Part shown: in pieces, positions 15,863 through 23,439 of the stretch | Layout: each line of letters starts with the position of its first letter | Numbering within the stretch: the first letter of the stretch is position 1 | Assembly: GCF_021531655.1 (NCBI RefSeq) | Contig: NZ_JADYUF010000004.1 | Location: 43,349-107,348 of the forward strand | Reading direction: 5' to 3' | Source: Leyella stercorea | GTDB taxonomy: Bacteria; Bacteroidota; Bacteroidia; Bacteroidales; Bacteroidaceae | Length of the DNA stretch: 64,000 bases | The notes under the pieces: generated by a model | Told to the model about the DNA's origin: nothing | The model's database searches: none | Seen by the model: the letters and a program-made list of their open reading frames with translations, nothing else | Position numbers and translations under genes: made by a program

Positions 15863-17536
15863 TTACTTCAGAAGCTTCAGCTCCAGGTCGTTGTCGGCAT
15901 ACTCCTTGAGAGAAGCGTCCTTCTGGAGAGCCTCCTTTAGATAAGAAGCAGCAGCGAACTTGTTGCCACGGCGGGCTGCAGCGATAGCGTGCAGATAGTC
16001 GGTCATGGCGTTGGGGTTCTCTACCTTGTCAAGAGTCTTGGCAGCGGCTGCATAGTTCTTGTTAAGGATCTGTGCCAGAGCAGCAGTGTTGCTTGCTGTC
16101 TTGCCGAAGTCGCTTTCAGCCTGGGCGTAGTTGCCCTTAGCGATGTTGAGAGCGCCAAGAGCTGCCTTCACGTTCTCAGAGTTTGCACCCTTAGAGATAG
16201 CGCGCTCAGCGTCCTGAACGTTGCCGTTGATGAGCGAGATAAGGCCGAGGTTGGCCTGAGCCTCAGGAGTATCGCTGCCCAGCTGAGCTGCCTTGGCAGC
16301 ATACTTCTGTGCCGACTCCTTGTCGCCCTTGGCAAGAGCCAGAGCTGCGAGGTTGTTGTATGCGCGGTAATCGTTAGGATAAGTCTCGACAGTCTTCTTG
16401 TAGATTTCCTCCTGCTTGGCTGGAGTCTCGTCGAGAGTAGCCGAATAAAGCAGCTCGTCGGCGCTCAGCTTAGATGCGTCGTTCTTGTACTGCTCCTTGA
16501 TCTGTTCGTCCGAACGGCCGATTGTCTCATAGTTGATGATGAGGCGTGAGCGGCGGAGTTCGGGCAGAATACCGTTGGCAAGCTCCTGGAAACCGGCCGA
16601 CATATTGCGGATCTGCTGCTCGCGTTCCTGCGGATCCTGATACATTGAGAGCACGCGGAGGATTACGTCCTTGTCCTGGAGGTTGCTTGCTGCAACGAGC
16701 TTCTGGAAGCCTTCCCAGTCCTGAGCGGTGTAGTGTGCGTCGAGTGCAGCGTCTACCTTGGTCTTCTTCAGAGTGTTCTTAACGTACTTCTCCGACTGGT
16801 TCTTACGCTGGCCAGCCAACTTGTCGTTGAACTTAACACCACCCTCAGGTGAAGCGTAAGCCTGGATTTCTACGTTCTGGATGTTCAAGCCCTCGCGGTC
16901 GGCGTTGATCTTCTTGAGCATTTCGATAAACTCCTTGATAGAGTTGTTCTTGAGTTCGCTCTTGCGGATGTTGGCCTGATTGATGAGGAACTTGATGTTG
17001 GCCTCCTGCTTCTTCTCGTTCACGCGCTGGAATGTGTCGGGAGCGATGATACCGTTCTCCGAAGCCAGTGTGCGGCGATAGAGTTCAGATGTAGCGATAA
17101 CGCCGTCAGCCACCTTGACAGCCGGAACGTTGTATGTCTTCTTGCCCTTGCGAGCGTCGAAAGTGAGGTACATGTCGCTCTTCTGCATCTCGGGAACATA
17201 GTCGAAAGATGTCTTCATTGTGTAGCGACCGCCCACCTTGTATGATATAGTCTGGTCGTTGCCCATAACCTTTTCGCCCTGGAATGTGGCGCTCTGGCCC
17301 TTGGCTACCTGGCCGTTGGCGTAGCGCAACTCGGGAGTTACGGTCACTACTGCCTTCTTCTTCATGTATTTTTCGGGGAATGTGCCGTTAACAGTAGCAG
17401 CCACCTTGCCACCCTGCGACTCGAGCGGGTTGGGTGTAACGGTGAAGTTGTCAGCCGAGAGCGGTCCCATCTTCGAGCATGATGCCATGAACAGCACTGA
17501 GGCTGCCGACAGGAGTAAATAGTTTCTCTTTTTCAT
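15863..17536 (-). CDS. OmpA-like / tetratricopeptide repeat lipoprotein
   Basis: 557 residues from the ATG at 17536 (MKKRNYLLLSAASVLF), lipobox MASC. Residues 20-170 look like a beta-rich domain. A peptidoglycan-binding OmpA-like segment lies around 185-265 (IKFLINQANIRKSE, VEIQAYASPEGGVKFNDKLA, QRKNQSEKYVKNTL). From about 360 TPR helices follow (YPNDYRAYNNLAALALAKGD, AQANLGLISLINGN). This is a familiar Bacteroidales envelope protein, probably linking outer membrane and cell wall; exact partners are unknown. The codon use is strongly biased, as in abundant proteins (observation by eye). Confidence 0.85.
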   Translation of the reverse strand: MKKRNYLLLSAASVLFMASCSKMGPLSADNFTVTPNPLESQGGKVAATVNGTFPEKYMKKKAVVTVTPELRYANGQVAKGQSATFQGEKVMGNDQTISYKVGGRYTMKTSFDYVPEMQKSDMYLTFDARKGKKTYNVPAVKVADGVIATSELYRRTLASENGIIAPDTFQRVNEKKQEANIKFLINQANIRKSELKNNSIKEFIEMLKKINADREGLNIQNVEIQAYASPEGGVKFNDKLAGQRKNQSEKYVKNTLKKTKVDAALDAHYTAQDWEGFQKLVAASNLQDKDVILRVLSMYQDPQEREQQIRNMSAGFQELANGILPELRRSRLIINYETIGRSDEQIKEQYKNDASKLSADELLYSATLDETPAKQEEIYKKTVETYPNDYRAYNNLAALALAKGDKESAQKYAAKAAQLGSDTPEAQANLGLISLINGNVQDAERAISKGANSENVKAALGALNIAKGNYAQAESDFGKTASNTAALAQILNKNYAAAAKTLDKVENPNAMTDYLHAIAAARRGNKFAAASYLKEALQKDASLKEYADNDLELKLLK

Positions 17537-17670
17537 GTTTTTAATAAAAGTTGTTATTGTTATTGATTGTTGTTTCAAGCCACTGACTTAAGGAACTACA
17601 AAGTTAGTCATCTATTCTTGAAGCGACCGCAAACCTACCATTAATTTAGGTTTAATTAACCCCCACGGAG

Positions 17671-18195
17671 CTATTTTATCACCTTCATCCAGTCTTCCTT
17701 GCGTGGTTTGGCTTCTCTCGGCTCGCGCGAGGGATAGCCCAGCGAGAGTGCTCCTATGCCGATACGGTCGGATGCGATGCCCATCTCCTTCATCAGCTTC
17801 TTGCCCTCTTCGGTCTGGAACATCTGATATTCGCGGTTGATCCAGCAAGTGCCCAGTCCCACAGCGTGTGCTGCGAGCATCATATTCTGGAGCACGCACG
17901 ATCCGTCTTGAAAGGCGTTGGGATTGTCTTTGGATGCAAACACGAGCAGATAGGTAGGAGCGTCGTAGTAGGGATTGCTGTCCACGCCCATAATCTTGGC
18001 GTTGAGGGCCGCCAGACGTTGCTTGAGTGCAGGGTTCTGCACAGCCACAATCTGCGGATCCTGCGTTCCGTGGCCCGTCGGTGCGTATGTTCCTGCCTCC
18101 ATAACGGTATGTAGCAGCTGGTCGTCTACCTGCTCGTCGCGATAGTGGCGGCACGAGCGGCGTGTCTTGATGATTTGCATGAAGTTGTTTTCCAT
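17671..18195 (-). CDS. nitroreductase family FMN oxidoreductase
   Basis: 174 residues. The N-terminal IIKTRRSCRHYRDEQV binds FMN phosphate in this family, and the middle APTGHGTQDPQIVAV and C-terminal LGTCWINREYQMF and IGALSLGYP match. Such enzymes reduce nitroaromatics, quinones or flavins using NAD(P)H; the physiological substrate is unknown. It starts 21 bp after the stop of the ABC ATPase gene on the same strand and is likely in one operon with it. Confidence 0.9.
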   Translation of the reverse strand: MENNFMQIIKTRRSCRHYRDEQVDDQLLHTVMEAGTYAPTGHGTQDPQIVAVQNPALKQRLAALNAKIMGVDSNPYYDAPTYLLVFASKDNPNAFQDGSCVLQNMMLAAHAVGLGTCWINREYQMFQTEEGKKLMKEMGIASDRIGIGALSLGYPSREPREAKPRKEDWMKVIK

Positions 18196-18216
18196 AATTC
18201 TGTATTTTTATCTGTT

Positions 18217-19038
18217 TTAATATTCTGTATTGATAGTGAGTTGCAGCGACTGGCGGTCGAGCCTTACGTCGTGTCTGCCGATATACCGTTGGATGTCGCC
18301 GCTATCTGCCAGCTCATGCGGAGTGCCCTGGGCGATGACTCCATCGGCAAGAATCCACATACGGTCGGCGGTGCGCAGAGCCGCCTCAAGGTCGTGTGTC
18401 GCCATGAGTATGGTCTTGCCCTGCTCGTGGGCGAGTCGGCGCAGGAGCTGCATCAGTTCCACCTTGCCCGTGAAGTCGAGAAAAGCCGTCGGCTCGTCCA
18501 ATAATATATAAGGTGTCTGCTGCGCCAGTGTCTTGGCTATCATAGTCTTCTGACACTCGCCGTCGCTAAGGCTGCACACGCGTCTGTGGCTCATGTGGCT
18601 GATGCCGACGCTCTGCATAGCCTCGTCGACAATCCTATGGTCGGCATCACTGAGCCTGCCCCAGAACCCCGTGTAGGGCGCTCTGCCCATCGCCACCACC
18701 TCGCCGACGGTGATATTGGACGCATCGGGGCGCGACGTGAGCACTACGCCGAGCGTGCGTGCCAACTGCAAGGCGCTGAATGCGGCTGTATCCACGCCAC
18801 CCAGCTCTACCCTCCCGCCCAAATTGGGCTGCAGCCTTGCCACGGTGCGCAGCAATGTCGACTTGCCCGAACCGTTGCGGCCTATCAAGCAGGTGAGCGT
18901 GCCACCCTCGGCATGCGCCGTCAGCCGCTCAGCCACTACGTGTCGTCTGTGGCGCGATACGTAGCCTATGTCCAGCCCTTCTACAGCTACATAATTAGAG
19001 CGTAACGACGGTGTGGGAGTATTTATTTGCATATTCAT
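18217..19038 (-). CDS. ABC transporter ATP-binding protein (iron-siderophore/B12 FecE/BtuD type)
   Basis: 273 residues. Walker A GRNGSGKST (53-61), signature LSDGE (157-161), Walker B YILLDEPTAFLD (177-188) and the switch His in MATHDLEAAL are all present. The sequence around GEVVAMGRAPYTG is typical of the ATPases that pair with FecCD/BtuC permeases for siderophore, haem or cobalamin uptake. No permease or binding protein is adjacent, so it is an orphan ATPase or serves a distant permease. A second ATG lies two codons in. Divergent from the CoA-transferase gene. Confidence 0.9.
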   Translation of the reverse strand: MNMQINTPTPSLRSNYVAVEGLDIGYVSRHRRHVVAERLTAHAEGGTLTCLIGRNGSGKSTLLRTVARLQPNLGGRVELGGVDTAAFSALQLARTLGVVLTSRPDASNITVGEVVAMGRAPYTGFWGRLSDADHRIVDEAMQSVGISHMSHRRVCSLSDGECQKTMIAKTLAQQTPYILLDEPTAFLDFTGKVELMQLLRRLAHEQGKTILMATHDLEAALRTADRMWILADGVIAQGTPHELADSGDIQRYIGRHDVRLDRQSLQLTINTEY

Positions 19039-19123
19039 ACGTATTTATTACCAAAACGACAGCCCTTGTATAAATATTTATACATTTTGTTTGTATATAC
19101 GCATAATTATACAACATTATGTG

Positions 19124-19131
19124 TACCTTTG
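19124..19131 (+). promoter_or_regulatory. -7 box of the CoA-transferase gene
   Basis: TACCTTTG lies 100 bp before the ATG at 19232, implying an mRNA leader of about 90 nt. TTTG words at 19086-19093 are about ten bases too far away for a standard -33 box. Confidence 0.5.
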
Positions 19132-19231
19132 CCGTCGGTTTAATGCTGCAAAATTACAAAAGCAACTCCAAAGGACAAAGAATACACACATTATTTTATA
19201 TATAAATAAACATACATCTAACAATCAGGAT

Positions 19232-20734
19232 ATGGCATACAGAAAGATTACGGCTGCCGAAGGGGCGGCAATGATAAACGACGGCGACAACATAGGGTTC
19301 AGCGGATTTACGCCCAACGGCGTGCCCAAGGCAGTGATACGCGAGCTGTCGCAGCGTGCCGTGCGCGAACATGAGGCCGGTCGCCCGTTCAAGGTGGGCA
19401 TCATCACCGGTGCATCGTCGTGCCAGAGTCTGGAGGGCGACTTCGCCAACGCCCAGGCCATCAAGTTCCGCGCCCCATTCTCTACCAATGCCGACTTCCG
19501 CCGTCACGCCAACATGGGCGAGATAGACTACGAGGACATGCACCTGGGACACATGGCAGAGCGTCTGCGCCGCGGATTCTACGGCACTATCGACTGGGCC
19601 ATCATCGAGGTGTCTGCCATTGAGGAGGTGGGCGGACGCATGCGCATATTCCTGACATCGGCCGACGGCATCGTGCCTACTATCGTCCGGATAGCCAAAC
19701 GCGTAATTCTTGAGCTCAACACATTCCACGACCCGCGCGTGCGCCACCTGCATGACGAATACGAATGTGCCGAATATCCCAACCGCCAGCCCATCCCGCT
19801 CGTCACGGTGGGCGGACGCATAGGCAAGGAGTATCTCGAACTCGACCCGCAGAAGCTCGTGGGCGTGGTGGAATGCTGCATCCCGGAGGAGGCACGCTCG
19901 TTCAAGGCGCTCACGCCCGAGACCGAAGCCATCGGCAACCACGTTGTCGACTTCTTCCTGAGCGACATCCGCAAGGGCCACATCCCGCCCACTATGTTCC
20001 CCATACAGAGCGGTGTGGGCGTCACGGGCAACGCCGTGATGCAGGCCATCGGCAAGAACGCACAGCTGCCCCGGCTCGAAGTGTTCAGCGAAGTGGTGCA
20101 GGACGCCATCATCGACATGATGCTTGAGGACAAGATAGCACACGCCTCGGTGGCTGCCATGACCGTAAGCAACGAGTGTCTGCGCCGTGTCTACGACAAC
20201 ATCGACTACTTCCGCTCGCGCATAACGCTGCGTCCGAGCGAGCTGAGCAACTCTGCCGAACTGATACACCGCTTCGGAGTGATAGCAATGAACACGGCTC
20301 TGGAGTGCGACATATACGGCAACGAGAACTCATCGCACGTGTGCGGCTCGAAACTGATGAACGGCATCGGCGGCTCGTGCGACTACGAGCGCAACGGATC
20401 AATCAGTATATTCTACACTCCGTCTACAGCCAAGAACGGATGTATAAGCGCTATCGTGCCACAGTGCTGCCATATCGACTCGACCGAGCACGATGTGGAC
20501 ATCATCATAACCGAGCAGGGCATTGCCGACCTGCGCGGAAAGGGCCCGGCACGTCGCGCCGAAGAGATAATAAACAACTGCGCCCACCCCGACTATCGTC
20601 CGCTGCTGCGCGACTATCAGCGCATTGCGTCGCAAGGACACGAGCCTTGCGCCCTGCGTGCAGCCTTCGCCTTCCACGACACTCTTACAAAGAAGGGCGA
20701 CATGCGACTCACCGATTTCGGCGAATACATGTAA
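19232..20734 (+). CDS. acetyl-CoA hydrolase/transferase family protein (succinyl-CoA:acetate CoA-transferase-like)
   Basis: 500 residues from the ATG at 19232 (MAYRKITAAEGAAM), the normal size for this family. The frame is open to 19013, but the extra part is A/T-rich leader. Motifs: GFSGFTPNGVPKAV at the N-terminus, SGVGVTGNAVMQAIG mid-chain, NGIGGSCDYERNG and TEQGIADLRGKGPARRAEE late. Members move CoA between acetate and succinate or propionate, and in Prevotella could join acetate and succinate/propionate formation (inference). A single-gene unit with its own promoter. Confidence 0.9.
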   Translation: MAYRKITAAEGAAMINDGDNIGFSGFTPNGVPKAVIRELSQRAVREHEAGRPFKVGIITGASSCQSLEGDFANAQAIKFRAPFSTNADFRRHANMGEIDYEDMHLGHMAERLRRGFYGTIDWAIIEVSAIEEVGGRMRIFLTSADGIVPTIVRIAKRVILELNTFHDPRVRHLHDEYECAEYPNRQPIPLVTVGGRIGKEYLELDPQKLVGVVECCIPEEARSFKALTPETEAIGNHVVDFFLSDIRKGHIPPTMFPIQSGVGVTGNAVMQAIGKNAQLPRLEVFSEVVQDAIIDMMLEDKIAHASVAAMTVSNECLRRVYDNIDYFRSRITLRPSELSNSAELIHRFGVIAMNTALECDIYGNENSSHVCGSKLMNGIGGSCDYERNGSISIFYTPSTAKNGCISAIVPQCCHIDSTEHDVDIIITEQGIADLRGKGPARRAEEIINNCAHPDYRPLLRDYQRIASQGHEPCALRAAFAFHDTLTKKGDMRLTDFGEYM

Positions 20735-20774
20735 TGGGCGTCAAACGGCTGTAATGGCATAAAATCCAGGCCGT

Positions 20775-20905
20775 TGTAGTATGCAATTTCAAATGTAGTC
20801 CTTTTAGCTTGCAAAACGAGTCCTTTTTTTTGAGGGAAGGGCAAATAACACTACATCAGCCTGCACAAAGCACCATACCAGCCTGCACAAAACGCCCCTC
20901 TACGG
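20775..20905. repeat. 22-nt periodic intergenic array
   Basis: AGTCCTTTT starts at 20797 and 20819 (22 nt), and CAGCCTGCACAAA at 20857 and 20879 (22 nt). A further TGTAGT at 20775 and 20794 is 19 nt apart. The words TGTAGTCC and GCAAAACGAGTCC echo, on the other strand, the array at 8218-8337. Confidence 0.7.
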
Positions 20906-20910
20906 CACCC

Positions 20911-21006
20911 CAATTCCATAAATATTCAAATATTCTTGGATTCAATTCCACAAATATTCAAATATTTAAGGAATCAATTCCATAAATATTTAAAGATTCT
21001 TGGATT
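20911..21006. repeat. three tandem 32-nt repeats ahead of an ATPase gene
   Basis: Units begin CAATTCCATAAATATTCAAA at 20911, 20943 and 20975: period exactly 32 nt. Unit two has CCACAAATATT and TTTAAGGAAT, unit three TTTAAAGATT. The array ends 16 bp before the -7 box of the second AAA/DUF4143 gene. Confidence 0.88.
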
Positions 21007-21022
21007 TCGCAATAATTATTCG

Positions 21023-21030
21023 TATATTTG
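21023..21030 (+). promoter_or_regulatory. -7 box of the second AAA/DUF4143 gene
   Basis: TATATTTG followed by CACAAA, very like the promoter of the first ATPase (TATCTTTG, CACAAA). It lies 26 bp before the ATG. The last repeat unit covers the -33 region. Confidence 0.6.
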
Positions 21031-21056
21031 CACAAACCTCAAAAGCATGTAAGTAT

Positions 21057-22175
21057 ATGATAACAAGAACATTAGAAACACTGATACGCGAACGCACGGG
21101 CAAGGGGAAAGCCATAATCGTTTTCGGTGCACGACAGGTGGGCAAGACAACCCTACTGCGACAGATAGCCGACAGCAACGAGACGCTATGGCTCAATGGC
21201 GACGAGCCCGACGTGAGAGCACTGTTCGACAACGCATCGTCAACACGCCTGAAAGCCATTATCGGACCCCAACAAAACATCGTTATCGACGAGGCGCAAC
21301 GCATACCCAATATAGGCATATCACTCAAACTAATAATCGACAACAACCCCGACGTGCAGGTATTTGCCACTGGCAGCTCGTCGTTCGACCTTGCCAACGT
21401 AATAAACGAACCGCTCACCGGACGCAAATACGAGTTACAGATGTATCCACTGTCATTCGGCGAACTGGCAGCACACAACGGACTGCTCGACGAAAAGCGC
21501 ATGCTGCCACAACGACTGGTGTACGGAAGCTATCCCGACGTAGTAAACCACTGCGGAGAGGAGCGAGAAGTACTGCAAGAACTTGCCAACAGCTATCTGT
21601 ATAAGGACATACTGATGTTTGACAGAGTGAAGAAAAGCGAGAAAATCGTAAAACTATTACAGGCCATAGCCTTTCAGATAGGCTCGGAGGTATCGTACAA
21701 CGAACTGGCACAGCTGTGCGGACTCGACCCCAAAACCGTCGACTCATACATACAATTGCTCGAAAAGGCGTTCATAATATTCCGTCTGCCATCGTTCAGC
21801 CGCAATCTGCGCAACGAACTGAAGTTCGCCAAGAAGATATACTTCTGGGACTGTGGCATACGCAATGCAGTAATAGGCAACTTCCTGCAAGCCGAAACAA
21901 GACTGGATATAGGCGCACTGTTCGAGAACTACGTAATAGCCGAACGGCTAAAGCAACAATCCTACGCACGCAGTTTTGTAAAAAGCTACTTCTGGCGTAC
22001 CTCTGCCAAGCAAGAGATTGACTACGTAGAAGAGGACAACGGACAGCTGACAGCCTACGAATTCAAGTGGAATCCACGCAAGAAGGCTTCGGTGCCGCCC
22101 TCGTTCGCACGCAGTTATCCCGATGCCGAATACAATACGATAACGCGCGAAAACTATTATGAAATCCTTTTATAA
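21057..22175 (+). CDS. AAA family ATPase with DUF4143 C-terminal domain
   Basis: 372 residues from the ATG at 21057 (MITRTLETLIRERTGKG); the frame runs back to 21000 through the promoter and the last repeat, so the inner ATG is chosen. Walker A FGARQVGKTT near residues 23-32, Walker B IVIDEAQRIPN near 73-83, then ATGSSSFDL. The C-terminal DUF4143 part ends with a PD-(D/E)XK-like pair, EIDYVEE and YEFKWN. Family function is unsettled. Only distant similarity to the ATPase at 5093, but both carry three tandem repeats upstream. Confidence 0.9.
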   Translation: MITRTLETLIRERTGKGKAIIVFGARQVGKTTLLRQIADSNETLWLNGDEPDVRALFDNASSTRLKAIIGPQQNIVIDEAQRIPNIGISLKLIIDNNPDVQVFATGSSSFDLANVINEPLTGRKYELQMYPLSFGELAAHNGLLDEKRMLPQRLVYGSYPDVVNHCGEEREVLQELANSYLYKDILMFDRVKKSEKIVKLLQAIAFQIGSEVSYNELAQLCGLDPKTVDSYIQLLEKAFIIFRLPSFSRNLRNELKFAKKIYFWDCGIRNAVIGNFLQAETRLDIGALFENYVIAERLKQQSYARSFVKSYFWRTSAKQEIDYVEEDNGQLTAYEFKWNPRKKASVPPSFARSYPDAEYNTITRENYYEILL

Positions 22176-22206
22176 ATTATTAATAATGTTTCGCCGCATG
22201 AAAATC

Positions 22207-22237
22207 TTTGTCAAATCGTCATTTTTCAGTACTTTTG
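22207..22237 (+). promoter_or_regulatory. Bacteroidetes promoter of the sugar kinase gene
   Basis: TTTG at 22207-22210, 19 nt gap, TACTTTTG at 22230-22237; about 95 bp before the ATG at 22333. Confidence 0.7.
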
Positions 22238-22332
22238 CACCGTCGTAACACGTGTGCAACATTACAAAGCGTCACACAAACCGGCTGCGACACACAACAG
22301 ACATATACAACAATAAAGAAACAACAATACAG

Positions 22333-23202
22333 ATGAAAGATATTTGTTGCGTAGGACACATAACAAAAGACAAAATCATCACACCGCGACAGACCGTATA
22401 CATGGCCGGCGGAACATCGTTCTACTTCTCGTACGCACTCAACCACCTGCCACAGCACGTGTCGTTTCAGCTCGTGACGAAGCTGGGCGAGAGCGAAATG
22501 CAGTCGGCAGACGACATGCGCACAGCAGGCATCGACGTGCTGACATTCCCCAGCCGCCACACCGTCTACTTCGAGAACAAATACGGCGACGACATGAACG
22601 ACCGCACACAGCGCGTGCTCGAACGTGCCGACCCGTTCACCATCGACGAGATGAGCAACGTTGAAGCACGCGTGTATCACCTCGGTTCGCTGCTGAGCGA
22701 CGACTTCTCGCCCGAAGTAGTGGAATATCTGTCTACCAAGGGACGCATCTCCATCGACGCGCAGGGCTATCTGCGTGAGGTGCGCGGAGACAAAGTATAT
22801 GCCATCGACTGGGCAGACAAGCTCCGTATACTCGCCCATACAGATATAATAAAGGTGAACGAGCACGAGATGGAGGTGATAACCGGACTCACCGACCCAC
22901 GCCAGGCAGCTCTGCAACTGGCAGAATGGGGCGTCAAGGAGGTGTGCGTCACACTGGGCAGCGAGGGCAGCATCATACTCGCCGAAGGCAAGTTCTACGA
23001 CATTCCAGCCTACAAGCCCAAGGAAATCGTCGACGCCACGGGCTGCGGCGACACCTACTCGGCTGGCTATCTGTGGTGTCGTGCCCAGGGCATGGGCTAC
23101 GCCGAGGCAGGACGCTTTGCCGCTGCTATGTGCACACTGAAGCTGGAGCACAACGGACCGTTCGACCATACCATCGACGACGTTAAACGCGTAATGATGT
23201 GA
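22333..23202 (+). CDS. PfkB family carbohydrate kinase
   Basis: 289 residues from the ATG at 22333 (MKDICCVGHITKDKI). The frame extends to 22252, but that part lies in the leader close to the promoter. The PfkB signature DATGCGDTYSAGYL is near residues 234-247 and contains the catalytic Asp; an early GGTSFYFSYAL strand fits the sugar-binding side. The second substrate (ribose, fructose, nucleoside or other) cannot be told. It stands alone between its own promoter and tRNA-Arg. Confidence 0.88.
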   Translation: MKDICCVGHITKDKIITPRQTVYMAGGTSFYFSYALNHLPQHVSFQLVTKLGESEMQSADDMRTAGIDVLTFPSRHTVYFENKYGDDMNDRTQRVLERADPFTIDEMSNVEARVYHLGSLLSDDFSPEVVEYLSTKGRISIDAQGYLREVRGDKVYAIDWADKLRILAHTDIIKVNEHEMEVITGLTDPRQAALQLAEWGVKEVCVTLGSEGSIILAEGKFYDIPAYKPKEIVDATGCGDTYSAGYLWCRAQGMGYAEAGRFAAAMCTLKLEHNGPFDHTIDDVKRVMM

Positions 23203-23217
23203 AAAAACGGCGATTTC

Positions 23218-23249
23218 TTTTCGCATTCAGAAAAAAACAATTAAATTTG
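23218..23249 (+). promoter_or_regulatory. promoter of tRNA-Arg (and maybe dsbD)
   Basis: TTTT at 23218-23221, 20 nt gap, TAAATTTG at 23242-23249, 39 bp before the tRNA. Confidence 0.5.
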
Positions 23250-23288
23250 CACGTTCACACAGTATGATAAACGCATAAAAATAAGGCC

Positions 23289-23360
23289 GCTCCTATAGTT
23301 CAATGGATAGAACGGAGGTTTCCTAAACCTTTGATCCGGGTTCGATTCCCGGTGGGAGTA
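23289..23360 (+). tRNA. tRNA-Arg (CCU)
   Basis: GCTCCTATAGTTCAATGGAT start, anticodon loop TTCCTAA giving CCU, T-loop GGTTCGATTCC, acceptor closing GGGAGT with discriminator A. The next bases are CCG, so CCA is not encoded. 72 nt. Confidence 0.94.
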
Positions 23361-23439
23361 CCGCTCTACTAAATCAAAACAATCAAGCGAAACGCTAATT
23401 CCAACAGTTATACCCACGAATTATTTTTGAACAAATCCA

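Noticed and set aside
19196..20269. 357-codon minus-strand frame
   Set aside because: Antisense to the CoA-transferase gene, His/Val-rich, no recognisable motif or start signals.
22219..23226. 335-codon minus-strand frame
   Set aside because: Antisense to the PfkB kinase gene; Cys/Val/His-rich and without domain.
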